Part shown: positions 23,780 to 33,484 of the stretch, one piece after another
Position numbering within the stretch: position 1 is the first letter of the stretch
Layout: each line of letters begins with the position of its first letter
Assembly: GCF_900102745.1 (NCBI RefSeq)
Contig: NZ_FMZF01000006.1
Location: 93,559-157,558 of the forward strand
DNA length: 64,000 nucleotides
Direction of reading: 5' to 3'
DNA from: Geodermatophilus telluris
GTDB lineage: Bacteria > Actinomycetota > Actinomycetes > Mycobacteriales > Geodermatophilaceae
Translations under genes and position numbers: made by a program
Notes under the pieces: model-generated
The model's input: only the letters and a program-made list of their open reading frames with translations
Told to the model about the DNA's origin: nothing
Databases searched by the model: none

Positions 23780-24793
23780 GTGAGGGCGGCGGTCCTGCGC
23801 GGCCCCGGCGACGTCGTCGTCGAGGAGCGCCCGGTCCCCGAGCCGGGGCCGGGGGAGGTGCTCGTCCGCGTCACCGCGGTGGGCGTGTGCGGCTCGGACA
23901 CCCACTACTACGACCACGGGCGGATCGGCCGCTACGTCGTCGAGGCGCCGCTGGTGCTCGGCCACGAGGCCGCCGGGGAGGTGGTCGCCCTCGGCCCCGG
24001 CGTGACCGCCCCGGCCGTCGGGCAGCGCGTGTCGGTGGAGCCCGGGGTGCCCGACCTGACCTGCGCGCAGTGCCTGGCCGGCCGCTACAACCTCTGCCCG
24101 GGCATGCGGTTCTTCGCCACCCCGCCGGTCGACGGCGCGCTCGCCGAGTACGTCACCGTGCACGCCGCCTTCGCCCACCCGGTGCCCGACGGCCTGGGGA
24201 ACGACGCCGCCGCGCTGCTCGAGCCGCTGTCGGTGGGCATCTGGGCCTGCCGCCGCGGCGGGGTCACCGCCGGCTCCCGGGTGCTGGTGGTCGGCGCCGG
24301 CCCCATCGGCCTGGTCAGCGTGCAGGCGGCGTTGGCCTTCGGCGCCACCGAGGTGGTGGTCTCCGACGTCAACCCCGCGCGGCTGGCGCTGGCCCGCGAG
24401 CTGGGCGCCACCGCCGTCGTCGACGCCCGCAGCGAGCGCCCCACCGACCTCGGGGACCCGCCCGGCGTGCTGCTGGAGTGCTCGGGCGTGCCCGCGGCGA
24501 TCGCCGAGGGGATCCGGGCCCTGGACCGGGCCGGCCGCGCGGTGCTCGTCGGCATGGGCGGCGACGAGGTGCCGCTGCCGCTGTCCGTGGTGCAGGAGCG
24601 CGAGCTGGAGGTCACCGGCACCTTCCGCTACGCCGGCACCTGGCCGACGGCGATCGCGCTGGTCGCCGCCGGGCGGGTCGACCTCGACCGCCTGGTCACC
24701 GGCAGCTACGACCTCGACGGCACCGAGGACGCCCTCACCGCCCGCCGCCGCGACCCCGGCTCGGTCAAGGTCGTCGTCCGCCCCGGCCCCTGA
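23780..24793 (+). CDS. Zinc-dependent polyol dehydrogenase (sorbitol/iditol/xylitol type)
   Basis: A 337-residue medium-chain dehydrogenase that would oxidise an imported polyol to a ketose. The catalytic zinc site is present (GVCGSDTHYYDHGRIG, LVLGHEAAGEVV), as is the cofactor fold [17 protein letters not shown]. The structural zinc loop (CAQCLAGRYNLC) has three of the usual four cysteines; an aspartate occupies the first position, so that site may be lost, as in some sorbitol dehydrogenases. It lies inside the ABC importer operon, which supports a polyol substrate. Confidence 0.85.
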   Translation: MRAAVLRGPGDVVVEERPVPEPGPGEVLVRVTAVGVCGSDTHYYDHGRIGRYVVEAPLVLGHEAAGEVVALGPGVTAPAVGQRVSVEPGVPDLTCAQCLAGRYNLCPGMRFFATPPVDGALAEYVTVHAAFAHPVPDGLGNDAAALLEPLSVGIWACRRGGVTAGSRVLVVGAGPIGLVSVQAALAFGATEVVVSDVNPARLALARELGATAVVDARSERPTDLGDPPGVLLECSGVPAAIAEGIRALDRAGRAVLVGMGGDEVPLPLSVVQERELEVTGTFRYAGTWPTAIALVAAGRVDLDRLVTGSYDLDGTEDALTARRRDPGSVKVVVRPGP

Positions 24794-24818
24794 CCCCACA
24801 CCGCAGGAGGAGAGTCCC

Positions 24819-25931
<1,113 letters not shown>

Positions 25932-25948
25932 GCACCCAGGAGCCTGCC

Positions 25949-27451
25949 GTGCCACCGCTCGCCGCCGCGACGCTGCCCGCCCTCGCCGGCACCCTGCCGG
26001 TGCCCACCTACGACCGCACCCGGGTGCGGGCGGGGATCGTGCACCTGGGGGTGGGTGCCTTCCACCGCTCCCACCAGGCCCTCTACCTCGACCGGCTGCT
26101 CGCGGCCGGGCAGGGGGAGGAGTGGGGCATCTGCGGGGTCGGCGTGCTGCCGTCGGACCGCCGGATGGCCGAGGTCATGGCGGCCCAGGACTGCCTCTAC
26201 ACCCTCGTCGTCCGCCACCCCGACGGCACCGCGGAGGCCCGCGTCGTCGGCTCGATCGTGGAGTACCTGCTGGCGCCCGACGACCCCGACGCGGTCGTGG
26301 AGAAGATGGCGGCGGAGACCACGCGGATCGTCTCGCTGACCGTCACCGAGGGCGGCTACGCCCTCGACCCGGTCACCGGCCGGTTCGACCCCGCCGACCC
26401 CGGCGTCGCCCGCGACCTGGAGCCCGGCGCGGCGCCCTCGACCTGGTTCGGCCTGCTCGCCGAGGCGCTGGTGCGCCGCCGCGAGCGCGGGCTGGCGCCG
26501 TTCACCGTGGTGTCCTGCGACAACGTGCAGCACAACGGCGACGTCGCCCGGCGCAGCTTCGCCGCGTACGCGGCCCTGCGCGACCCCGAGCTCGGCGCCT
26601 GGGTGGAGCGGGAGGTCGCCTTCCCCAACTCCATGGTCGACCGGATCACCCCCGCCACCACCGACGACGACCGCGCCGACGTCGCCCGGCGCCTCGGCGT
26701 GGAGGACGGCTGGCCGGTGGTGTGCGAGCCGTTCGTGCAGTGGGTGCTGGAGGACCGCTTCCCGCTCGGCCGGCCGCCGCTGGAGGAGGCCGGCGTGCAG
26801 GTGGTGGCCGACGTCGAGCCCTACGAGCGGATGAAGCTGCGGCTGCTCAACAGCGGCCACCAGGCGCTGGCCTACCTGGGCACCCTCGCCGGGTACCGGC
26901 TGGTGCACGAGGCGGCGCAGGACCCGCTGTTCCAGCGGCTGCTGCTGGACTACATGGAGCGCGAGGCGACCCCGACGCTGCTGCCGGTGCCCGGCATCGA
27001 CCTCGACGCCTACCGCCGGCAGCTCATCGAGCGGTTCGCCAACCCGGCGATCCGCGACACCCTGGCCCGGCTGGCCTTCGACGGGTCCGAGCGGCTGCCC
27101 AAGTGGCTGCTGCCCGTGGTGCGGGACAACCTGGCCGCCGGCGGCGAGGTCGCCCGGTCGGCCGCGGTGGTCGCCGGCTGGGCCCGCTACTCCGAGGGCG
27201 TCGACGAGCAGGGCGCGCCGATCCCGATCGCCGACCGGCGCAGGGAGCGGCTGGCGGCCAACGCCGGCCGGCAGCGGGAGGACCCGCTGGCGTTCCTCGC
27301 CGACCGCGAGCTGTTCGGCGACCTCGTCGACGACGCGCGGTTCACCTCGCCCTACCGGGCGGCGCTGGCCTCCCTGTACGAGCGCGGCGCGCGGGCGACC
27401 GTCGAGGACGTCGTCGCCGGTACCGTGCCCGCCGCGACCGGCGGCCGCTGA
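25949..27451 (+). CDS. Mannitol dehydrogenase family protein
   Basis: A 500-residue polyol-specific long-chain dehydrogenase that would oxidise D-mannitol or arabitol to fructose or xylulose. It starts GIVHLGVGAFHRSHQALYLD, the N-terminal NAD fold of this family. The catalytic segment ERMKLRLLNSGHQALAYLG supplies the Lys, Asn and His residues. The GTG at 25949, with its caggag ribosome site, is chosen because the frame upstream is a shadow of the ATPase gene. A sugar kinase that often ends such operons is not present here. Confidence 0.92.
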   Translation: MPPLAAATLPALAGTLPVPTYDRTRVRAGIVHLGVGAFHRSHQALYLDRLLAAGQGEEWGICGVGVLPSDRRMAEVMAAQDCLYTLVVRHPDGTAEARVVGSIVEYLLAPDDPDAVVEKMAAETTRIVSLTVTEGGYALDPVTGRFDPADPGVARDLEPGAAPSTWFGLLAEALVRRRERGLAPFTVVSCDNVQHNGDVARRSFAAYAALRDPELGAWVEREVAFPNSMVDRITPATTDDDRADVARRLGVEDGWPVVCEPFVQWVLEDRFPLGRPPLEEAGVQVVADVEPYERMKLRLLNSGHQALAYLGTLAGYRLVHEAAQDPLFQRLLLDYMEREATPTLLPVPGIDLDAYRRQLIERFANPAIRDTLARLAFDGSERLPKWLLPVVRDNLAAGGEVARSAAVVAGWARYSEGVDEQGAPIPIADRRRERLAANAGRQREDPLAFLADRELFGDLVDDARFTSPYRAALASLYERGARATVEDVVAGTVPAATGGR

Positions 27452-27461
27452 GCCCCGGGCG

Positions 27462-27866
27462 TCAGCCGGCGTCGAAGAGCACCACCTCGTCGGGCTGCGC
27501 GGTGAACGGGTTGGCCCACTCCGAGGCGGCGCCGGTGATCGGCTGGGCGTCGGTGACCACGACGTGCGGCGTGCCGGGGTAGACGGCGAGCACGCGGGTG
27601 GGCGAGGTCAGCGTCTCGGTGTGCTCGACGAGCTCGCCGCGGCGCAGCAGCCGCGTCGTCCGTCGGCCGCGCAGCTCCGCGCCGACCTCGGCCACCCACA
27701 CCGCGCCGTCGGCGGCGAAGGTGATCGAGCGCACCCGCCGGCCGGGGGGCGCGGGGGCGCAGCCGGCGAAGTCGGCGAGCGCCTCGTAGAGCCGCTCGGC
27801 CTGCTCGTCGTCGCTCGCTCGGGGGAGGAAGAAGGCCACCACGCCGGCGATCCTGCCCCGGGCCAC
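27462..27866 (-). CDS. Hypothetical protein
   Basis: A 134-residue protein I do not recognise. Its composition and codon use fit the genome. It has no signal peptide or membrane span, and the central part (RSITFAADGAVWVAEVGAEL, TPHVVVTDAQPITG) suggests a small alternating beta fold. It is convergent with the mannitol dehydrogenase gene, leaving 10 bases between the stops, and lies 63 bases downstream of the VOC gene on the same strand. Confidence 0.6.
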   Translation of the reverse strand: MARGRIAGVVAFFLPRASDDEQAERLYEALADFAGCAPAPPGRRVRSITFAADGAVWVAEVGAELRGRRTTRLLRRGELVEHTETLTSPTRVLAVYPGTPHVVVTDAQPITGAASEWANPFTAQPDEVVLFDAG

Positions 27867-27929
27867 CGACGCTCCCGCGGCCCGGGGCGGGGGTGGGTCG
27901 GGGCAGGTGTGGGTCGGGGCAGGGGCGGG

Positions 27930-28433
27930 TCAGAGCACGGTGGAGCCGTACATCTCGCCGAGCGGGTCGGCGATGAGCTCGATGCGGGCGCCGTCGGGGT
28001 CGCGGAAGTACACCGACACGCCGCTGTGCACCTCGTGCGGGACGCCGGCGTCGGCGAGCCGGGCGACGAGGTCCTGCCAGCGGTCGGGCTCGACGCTGAT
28101 CGCCAGGTGGTGCAGCCCGCCGAGCACCTCGGCGTAGGGGCCGACGTCGAGGCCGGGGAAGTCGAAGAAGGCCAGCAGGTTGCCGTGGCCGATGTCGAAG
28201 AAGAAGTGCGAGGACCCCGGGTAGTCGCGGTTCTCGATCAGCTCGGTGAGGGGGAAGCCGAGCACGTCCTGGTAGAAGCGCACCGTCGCCTCGACGTCGC
28301 TGCTGATCAGCGCGGTGTGGTGCAGGCCGCGGGCGGTGGAGGCCGGCCGCTGCCCGGCGGGGCGCAGGTGGGCGGCGCGGATGCGGGCCCTCTCGGCGTC
28401 GCGTGCCGTCGGGTCGGGTGCGGTCGCGGTCAT
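27930..28433 (-). CDS. VOC (glyoxalase/dioxygenase fold) family protein
   Basis: A 167-residue metalloprotein of the vicinal oxygen chelate superfamily. GLHHTALISSDVEATVRFYQ provides the first metal histidine, GLHHLAISVEP the second, and VSVYFRDPDGARIELIA the glutamate, as expected for one full VOC module. The specific reaction is not predictable. The ATG has a cgaggag ribosome site. A hairpin upstream (28453-28493) separates it from the PHB depolymerase gene on the same strand. Confidence 0.88.
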   Translation of the reverse strand: MTATAPDPTARDAERARIRAAHLRPAGQRPASTARGLHHTALISSDVEATVRFYQDVLGFPLTELIENRDYPGSSHFFFDIGHGNLLAFFDFPGLDVGPYAEVLGGLHHLAISVEPDRWQDLVARLADAGVPHEVHSGVSVYFRDPDGARIELIADPLGEMYGSTVL

Positions 28434-28452
28434 GGCGGGCGTCTCCTCGGTC

Positions 28453-28493
28453 GGGCCGGCGTCGTGCGACCGATCGTCGCAGGACGCCGGCCC
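28453..28493. terminator. Terminator-like hairpin after the PHB depolymerase gene
   Basis: GGGCCGGCGTC (28453-28463) pairs perfectly with GACGCCGGCCC (28483-28493), with a further TGCGAC/GTCGCA stem inside. It probably ends the depolymerase transcript before the VOC gene. Confidence 0.6.
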
Positions 28494-28509
28494 GGCGCGC
28501 AGGGCTGCG

Positions 28510-29754
28510 TCAGCGGGCGCGCGCCGCCACCGGGGCGTCCTCGGCGGCCGCGACGAACGACCGGACCACCGGGTAGATCTCGGCCTCCCAGCGGGCGCCG
28601 GCGAACACGCCGTAGTGGCCCACGCCCTGCTGCAGGTGGTGGTGCCGCCGCTCGGCCGGGATGCCGGTGCACAGCGCGTGCGCCGCCTCGGTCTGCCCGG
28701 GTGAGCACAGGTCGTCCTGGGCGCCCTCGACGGTGAGCAGCGCGGTGTCGGTGATCGCGGCGGGGTCCACCCGCTGCCCGCGCCAGGTGAACTCGCCGCG
28801 GGGCAGGTCGTGCTCCATGAACACCCGCTGCAGCGTCTCCAGGTAGAACTCCGCCGGCACGTCCATGACCGCGCCGTACTCCTCGTAGAAGGCGCGGGTG
28901 GTGGCCGCGGCCGCCTCGTCGCCGGCCACCATCGAGCGGTACATCTGCAGGTGGGCGCGCAGGTGCCGGCGCGGGTTCATCGACATGAACGCCGTCAGCT
29001 GGGTGACGCCGGGGTAGACGCGGCGGCCGGCGCCGGGGTGGCGGGCCGGCACGGTGGTGGTGAGCAGCCGCTCGTAGCGCGAGATGGAGTGCCGGCCGGC
29101 GCCGTCGTTGACCCGGTTGGGGTTGACCCGGGTGTCGATCGGCCCGGCCATCAGCGTCAGGCTGCGCGGCTGGGCGGGGTCGCCGGCGGCGGCCATCACC
29201 GCGACGGCGGCCAGCACCAGCGGCGCCGGCTGGCACACGGCCATGACGTGGGTGTCGCGGCCCAGGTGCCGCATCGCGGCGAGCACGTGGTCGACGTACT
29301 CGTCGAGGCCGAACCGGCCGGCCTCCAGCGGCACGTCGCGGGCGTTGTGCCAGTCGACGACGAAGACGTCGTGGTCGGCCAGCAGGGTGCGCACGGTCGG
29401 GCGCAGCAGGGTGGCGAAGTGCCCCGAGATCGGCCCGACGACGAGCACCTGCGGCTGGCCGGCCACGTCGGGCTTGCCGAAGTGCAGCACGTCGGCGAAC
29501 GGCGTCGACAGCACCGGCTCCACGACCACCTCGGCGCTGCGCCCGTCGACGTCGACCGCGTCGATGCCCCACTCGGGCCGCACGTGCGTGGGGCGCGCCT
29601 CGGCGAGCACCCGGCAGGCGGCCCGCAGCCGGCGGGGCACCGGCAGCCCGGCCAGCGGCGCCGGCAGCGCCTCCAGCGCCCGGGCGGTGAGCGCCGTCGT
29701 CGTCCGGGCCGGTGCGGTCAGCCGCTGCTGCCACTCGTAGGCGGTGTAGAGCAC
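28510..29754 (-). CDS. phaZ: Intracellular poly(3-hydroxybutyrate) depolymerase
   Basis: A 414-residue alpha/beta hydrolase that degrades stored PHB. The nucleophile is Cys174 in VMAVCQPAP, the cysteine type found in intracellular PhaZ in place of serine. WHNARDVPLEAGRFGLDEYV and QLTAFMSMNPRRH are characteristic of the family, and the C-terminal histidine lies in HLQQGVGHYGVFAG. The GTG at 29754 (reading VLYTAYEWQQ) has a gaggggg ribosome site and matches family starts better than the GTG at 29793. The acyl-CoA synthetase upstream could activate released acids. Confidence 0.87.
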   Translation of the reverse strand: MLYTAYEWQQRLTAPARTTTALTARALEALPAPLAGLPVPRRLRAACRVLAEARPTHVRPEWGIDAVDVDGRSAEVVVEPVLSTPFADVLHFGKPDVAGQPQVLVVGPISGHFATLLRPTVRTLLADHDVFVVDWHNARDVPLEAGRFGLDEYVDHVLAAMRHLGRDTHVMAVCQPAPLVLAAVAVMAAAGDPAQPRSLTLMAGPIDTRVNPNRVNDGAGRHSISRYERLLTTTVPARHPGAGRRVYPGVTQLTAFMSMNPRRHLRAHLQMYRSMVAGDEAAAATTRAFYEEYGAVMDVPAEFYLETLQRVFMEHDLPRGEFTWRGQRVDPAAITDTALLTVEGAQDDLCSPGQTEAAHALCTGIPAERRHHHLQQGVGHYGVFAGARWEAEIYPVVRSFVAAAEDAPVAARAR

Positions 29755-29833
29755 GGGTGCGTCCCCCTCGGGTCCTGGTGTGGTCCGCGCCACACCCGGC
29801 CGACGGTAGGCGACGGCCCGCCGTTCGGCGCGC

Positions 29834-31426
29834 TCATCCGGCCAGGTCGGCGTACGTCGTCCGCAGGTCGCGCTTGAGGATCTTGCCGCTGGCGTTCTTG
29901 GGCAGCGCGTCGGCCAGCGCCACGTGGCGGGGGGCCTTGAACCCGGCCAGCCGCTCGCGGCAGAAGGCGACCAGCTCCTCGGGGGTCACCGGCTGCCCGT
30001 CGCGGGGGACCACCACGGCGGCCACGGCCTCGATCCACCGCGGGTGCGGCACGCCGAAGACGGCGACCTCGGCGACGGCGGGGTGCTGGTAGAGCACCTC
30101 CTCCACCTCGCGGCTGGCCACGTTCTCCCCGCCGGTCTTGATGACGTCCTTCTTCCGGTCGACGACGGTGACGTAGCCGTCCTCGTCGGCCACGCCGAGG
30201 TCGCCGCTGTGGAACCAGCCGTTGCGGAAGGCCTCCGCCGTCTTCTCCGGGTCGTTCCAGTAGCCGGCCGTGGCGTGCGGGCTGCGGTGCACGATCTCGC
30301 CCTCCACGCCGGGGCCCACCGGGCGGTCCTCGTCGTCGACGACGCGGGTCTCGCTGTTGACCACCGCGGTGCCGGCCGACCCGGGCTTGCGCAGCTGGTC
30401 CTCGGGGGAGAGGACCAGCGCCAGCGCGGACATCTCGGTCTGGCCGTAGAAGTTGAACAGCGCCATCCCGGGCAGCCGGCGGGACAGCTCCTCCACCACG
30501 GCCACCGGCATGATCGACGCGCCGTAGTACCCCTTGACCAGCGAGGACAGGTCGCGGCGGTCGAGGTCGGGGGAGCGCAGCAGCCCGATCCACACCGTCG
30601 GCGGGCAGAACAGGCTGGTGATCCGCTCCCGCTCCACGGTCTCGAGCACCGTGGCCGGGTCGGGCCCGGGCAGCACCACGTTGGTCCCGCCCAGGTAGAG
30701 GTTGGGGTTGAGGAAGCAGTGCTGCGCGGCGACGTGGAACAGCGGCAGCGCGTGCAGCGCCACGTCGTCGGCGGTGTAGCGGCCGTCGACGATGCAGCTG
30801 ACGTACTGGCTGACCAGGCTGCGGCTGGTCATCATCACGCCCTTGGGCCGCGACTCGGTGCCGCTGGTGTACATCAGCTGCAGCACGTCGTCGTCGGCCA
30901 CCGGCACCTGCGGGGGCGAGGCGTCCGCGTGCGCCGTCCAGGTCTCGTAGGCCTCCCAGCCCTCCGGTGGCGCGGTGTCCCCGCCGCCGAGCACGCCGCG
31001 CACCCGGACCTCCCCGTCGCGGCCGGACAGCCGCAGCGCCTCGCGGGCCACCGGCAGCAGCGCGGCCTCCGCGACGACGCCGACCGTGCCGGAGTGCCCG
31101 AGCACGTAGGCGACCTCGCCGGCCTGCAGCATGAAGTTCACCGGGACGGCGATGGCGCCGAGCCGGGCCAGCGCGAAGGTGAGCGCCACGTAGCCGTCGT
31201 CGTTGTGCGACAGCAGCGCCACCCGGTCACCCTTGGCCAGCCCCCGGTCGGCCAGCGCGTGGGCGGTGCGGTTGACCACGGCGTCGAGCTCGGCGTAGGT
31301 CCAGGACCGGTCGCCGAAGCGCAGCGCGGTCTTCCCCGGCGCGCGGACCGCCGAGCGGTGCAGCAGGTCGCCGAGGGCGTGCCCGCGGGCGGTCGCGATG
31401 GTCGCGGTGAGCTGGTCGTCGAACAC
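29834..31426 (-). CDS. Acyl-CoA synthetase (AMP-forming)
   Basis: A 530-residue ANL-superfamily ligase that activates a carboxylic acid to its CoA thioester. The phosphate-binding loop MYTSGTESRPKGVMMT, YGQTEMS, the hinge region GYVTVVDRKKDVIKTGGENV and the catalytic lysine in LPKNASGKILKRDLR are all present. The GTG at 31426 has an aaggag ribosome site. Medium- or long-chain fatty acid or a related acid is the probable substrate. It is on the same strand as phaZ and divergent from the liv-type transporter. Confidence 0.9.
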   Translation of the reverse strand: MFDDQLTATIATARGHALGDLLHRSAVRAPGKTALRFGDRSWTYAELDAVVNRTAHALADRGLAKGDRVALLSHNDDGYVALTFALARLGAIAVPVNFMLQAGEVAYVLGHSGTVGVVAEAALLPVAREALRLSGRDGEVRVRGVLGGGDTAPPEGWEAYETWTAHADASPPQVPVADDDVLQLMYTSGTESRPKGVMMTSRSLVSQYVSCIVDGRYTADDVALHALPLFHVAAQHCFLNPNLYLGGTNVVLPGPDPATVLETVERERITSLFCPPTVWIGLLRSPDLDRRDLSSLVKGYYGASIMPVAVVEELSRRLPGMALFNFYGQTEMSALALVLSPEDQLRKPGSAGTAVVNSETRVVDDEDRPVGPGVEGEIVHRSPHATAGYWNDPEKTAEAFRNGWFHSGDLGVADEDGYVTVVDRKKDVIKTGGENVASREVEEVLYQHPAVAEVAVFGVPHPRWIEAVAAVVVPRDGQPVTPEELVAFCRERLAGFKAPRHVALADALPKNASGKILKRDLRTTYADLAG

Positions 31427-31718
31427 GGGAGGGCTCCTTCGCCGCCGTCGGTCCCGGGGAGCCGGGTGTAGCAGCCGCGGACACCCGCCGTCGAGCAGCC
31501 GCCCGGTCCTGACACGGCCGGGGGACGCGGACAATGTCGCCGGCACCCGTAGCGGTGGCACCGGGGGTGTGTCGCGGGCACGTCGGGAACCCCTCCGGGT
31601 GCGGACGGTCGCGTCTCGGATCACCGAGTGGTCACAGTCGTGCCGTCGCAGCCCGACAGGCCTTGACCTGCGGCCTATCGTTCCGCCGCATGTGCTCCAC
31701 ATCACCTCCGGTCGCCCC
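31427..31718. other. Divergent intergenic region between acyl-CoA synthetase and livF
   Basis: These 292 bases must hold promoters in both directions. A TTGACC lies at 31663-31668 on the plus strand, but no well-spaced -10 is clear. A GTG at 31692 is an alternative livF start. No small gene is convincing here. Confidence 0.4.
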
Positions 31719-32507
31719 GTGCTGACCGTCGACTCGCTGCAGGTCACCTACGGCGGCGCCGTCGAGGCCGTCCGGGGCGTGTCCATGGAGGTGCCCGACG
31801 GCGCGGTCGTCGCGGTCCTCGGCAGCAACGGCGCCGGCAAGAGCACCCTGCTGCGCACGATCTCCGGCACCCTGCGGCTGCACCGCGGCCGGGTCGACGC
31901 CGGCTCCGTGCGCCTCGGCGACCTCGACCTCACCCGCCGCGACGCCGGCCAGATCGTGCGCGCCGGCGTCGTCCAGGTGCCGGAGGGGCGGCGGATCTTC
32001 GGCCGGCTCACCGTGGAGGAGAACCTGCGCGCCGGGGGCATGGGCAACCGCGACCGCGCCGCCAAGGCCGAGGCCGTCGCCCGGGTGCACGACCTGTTCC
32101 CGGTGCTGCGCGAGCGGGCCGGCCAGCGCGCCGGGCTGCTGTCGGGCGGGGAGCAGCAGATGCTGGCCATCGGCCGCGCGCTGATGGCCAGCCCGCGGCT
32201 GCTGCTGCTCGACGAGCCCTCCCTGGGCCTGGCGCCGCGGGTCATCGGCCAGATCGGCGAGGTGGTCGCCGAGATCAACCGGCAGGGCACCGCGGTGCTG
32301 CTGGTCGAGCAGAACGCCACCATGGCCCTCGGCGTCGCGGACCGCGCCTACGTCCTCGACGTCGGCAAGGTGTCGCTGTCGGGCAACGCGCGCGAGCTCG
32401 CGCAGACCGACGAGGTGCAGCGGCTCTACCTCGGCCACACCGGGGACGCCCCCGAGCAGCGCACCGACCGCGCGCCGCTGCGCAGCCTGTCGCGGTGGTC
32501 GGCGTGA
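31719..32507 (+). CDS. livF: Branched-chain amino acid-type ABC transporter ATP-binding protein
   Basis: A 262-residue ATPase with Walker A GSNGAGKSTLLRTISG, the LivF-typical GVVQVPEGRRIFGRLTVEENL, signature LSGGEQQMLAIGRAL and Walker B LLLLDEPSLGLAP. The GTG at 31719 gives the canonical N-terminus VLTVDSLQVTYGG; a GTG at 31692 would add nine residues. It begins a five-gene importer and overlaps livG by 4 bases (GTGA). The true ligand may be a branched-chain amino acid or a carboxylic acid or amide. Confidence 0.9.
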   Translation: MLTVDSLQVTYGGAVEAVRGVSMEVPDGAVVAVLGSNGAGKSTLLRTISGTLRLHRGRVDAGSVRLGDLDLTRRDAGQIVRAGVVQVPEGRRIFGRLTVEENLRAGGMGNRDRAAKAEAVARVHDLFPVLRERAGQRAGLLSGGEQQMLAIGRALMASPRLLLLDEPSLGLAPRVIGQIGEVVAEINRQGTAVLLVEQNATMALGVADRAYVLDVGKVSLSGNARELAQTDEVQRLYLGHTGDAPEQRTDRAPLRSLSRWSA

Positions 32508-33484
32508 GCGCGCCCGCGGCCGAGACCCGCAGCGACGTCCCCCCGGTCGAGGTCGAGCACGTCAGCGTCGCCTTCGGCGCCATCAAGGCGCTCAGCGACG
32601 TCTCGTTCACCGTTCAGCCGGGCAGCATCCACGCCGTCATCGGGCCCAACGGCGCCGGCAAGTCGACGCTGTTCAACGTCCTCTCCGGCGTCTACAAGGC
32701 CACCGAGGGCGAGGTCCGCTTCGGCGACGCCCGCCTCAGCACCATGCGGCCGTTCCAGATCGCCGGCGTCGGTGTGGCCCGCGCCTTCCAGAACATCGCG
32801 CTCTCGGGCGCGCAGACCGTCGCCGAGAACCTGATGCTCGGCCGCCACCACCTCACCAAGGCCGGCTTCCTCTCCTCCGGGCTGCGGCTGCCGCGCGCCA
32901 CCCGCGAGGGGAGGGTGCACGGCGAGCGCATCCGCGAGATCGCCGAGTTCCTCGACCTGGGGCCCAAGCTGCACACCCCGGTCGGCGTGCTGTCCTACGG
33001 CGACCAGAAGCGCGTCGAGGTGGCCCGCGCGCTGTGCATCGAGCCGCGGCTGCTGCTGCTCGACGAGCCGGTGGCCGGCATGAACGCGCAGGAGACCGTG
33101 CGGATGGCCGACGCGATCCGGGAGATCCGCTCGGCGCTGGGGATCTCGATCATCCTCGTCGAGCACGACATGGGGATGGTCATGTCGCTGGCCGACCGGG
33201 TCACCGTCCTGGACTTCGGCCGCCGCATCGCCGACGGCACCCCGGCGCAGGTCCAGTCCGACCCCGAGGTCATCCGCGCCTACCTGGGCTCGGGCACCGA
33301 CGTCGACCCGGCCGAGGCGGCCGCCGCCGCGCACGGCGGGACACAGCACGGCGCGACACAGCACGACCCGACGGAGCACGGCACCGCAGGGCACGGCGCC
33401 ACCGCGCACGGCGCGACAGCACACGGCACGACCGAGCACGGCACCGCTGACCACGCCACCGACGTCCCGGGGAGCCGGCCGTGA
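32504..33484 (+). CDS. livG: Branched-chain amino acid-type ABC transporter ATP-binding protein with His-rich tail
   Basis: A 326-residue ATPase. The first 275 residues are an ordinary LivG: Walker A GPNGAGKSTLFNVLSG, LSYGDQKRVEVARAL as signature, Walker B LLLLDEPVAGMN, and SIILVEHDMGMVMSLADRV. Family members usually end soon after IRAYLG. Here about 50 further residues follow, with nine histidines at five-residue spacing, mostly as HG-x-x-x (residues 277-320). The tail is encoded by a 15-base repeat at 33332-33463. It could bind metal or be a neutral expansion. Both ends overlap neighbouring genes by 4 bases. Confidence 0.9.
   Translation: MSAPAAETRSDVPPVEVEHVSVAFGAIKALSDVSFTVQPGSIHAVIGPNGAGKSTLFNVLSGVYKATEGEVRFGDARLSTMRPFQIAGVGVARAFQNIALSGAQTVAENLMLGRHHLTKAGFLSSGLRLPRATREGRVHGERIREIAEFLDLGPKLHTPVGVLSYGDQKRVEVARALCIEPRLLLLDEPVAGMNAQETVRMADAIREIRSALGISIILVEHDMGMVMSLADRVTVLDFGRRIADGTPAQVQSDPEVIRAYLGSGTDVDPAEAAAAAHGGTQHGATQHDPTEHGTAGHGATAHGATAHGTTEHGTADHATDVPGSRP
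33332..33463 (+). repeat. Degenerate 15-bp tandem repeat encoding His-pentapeptides
   Basis: Nearly nine units beginning cacgg- or cac- every 15 bases, within the 3' end of livG. Each keeps the His codon, and most keep the following Gly and a Thr/Ala-rich remainder. Confidence 0.8.
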
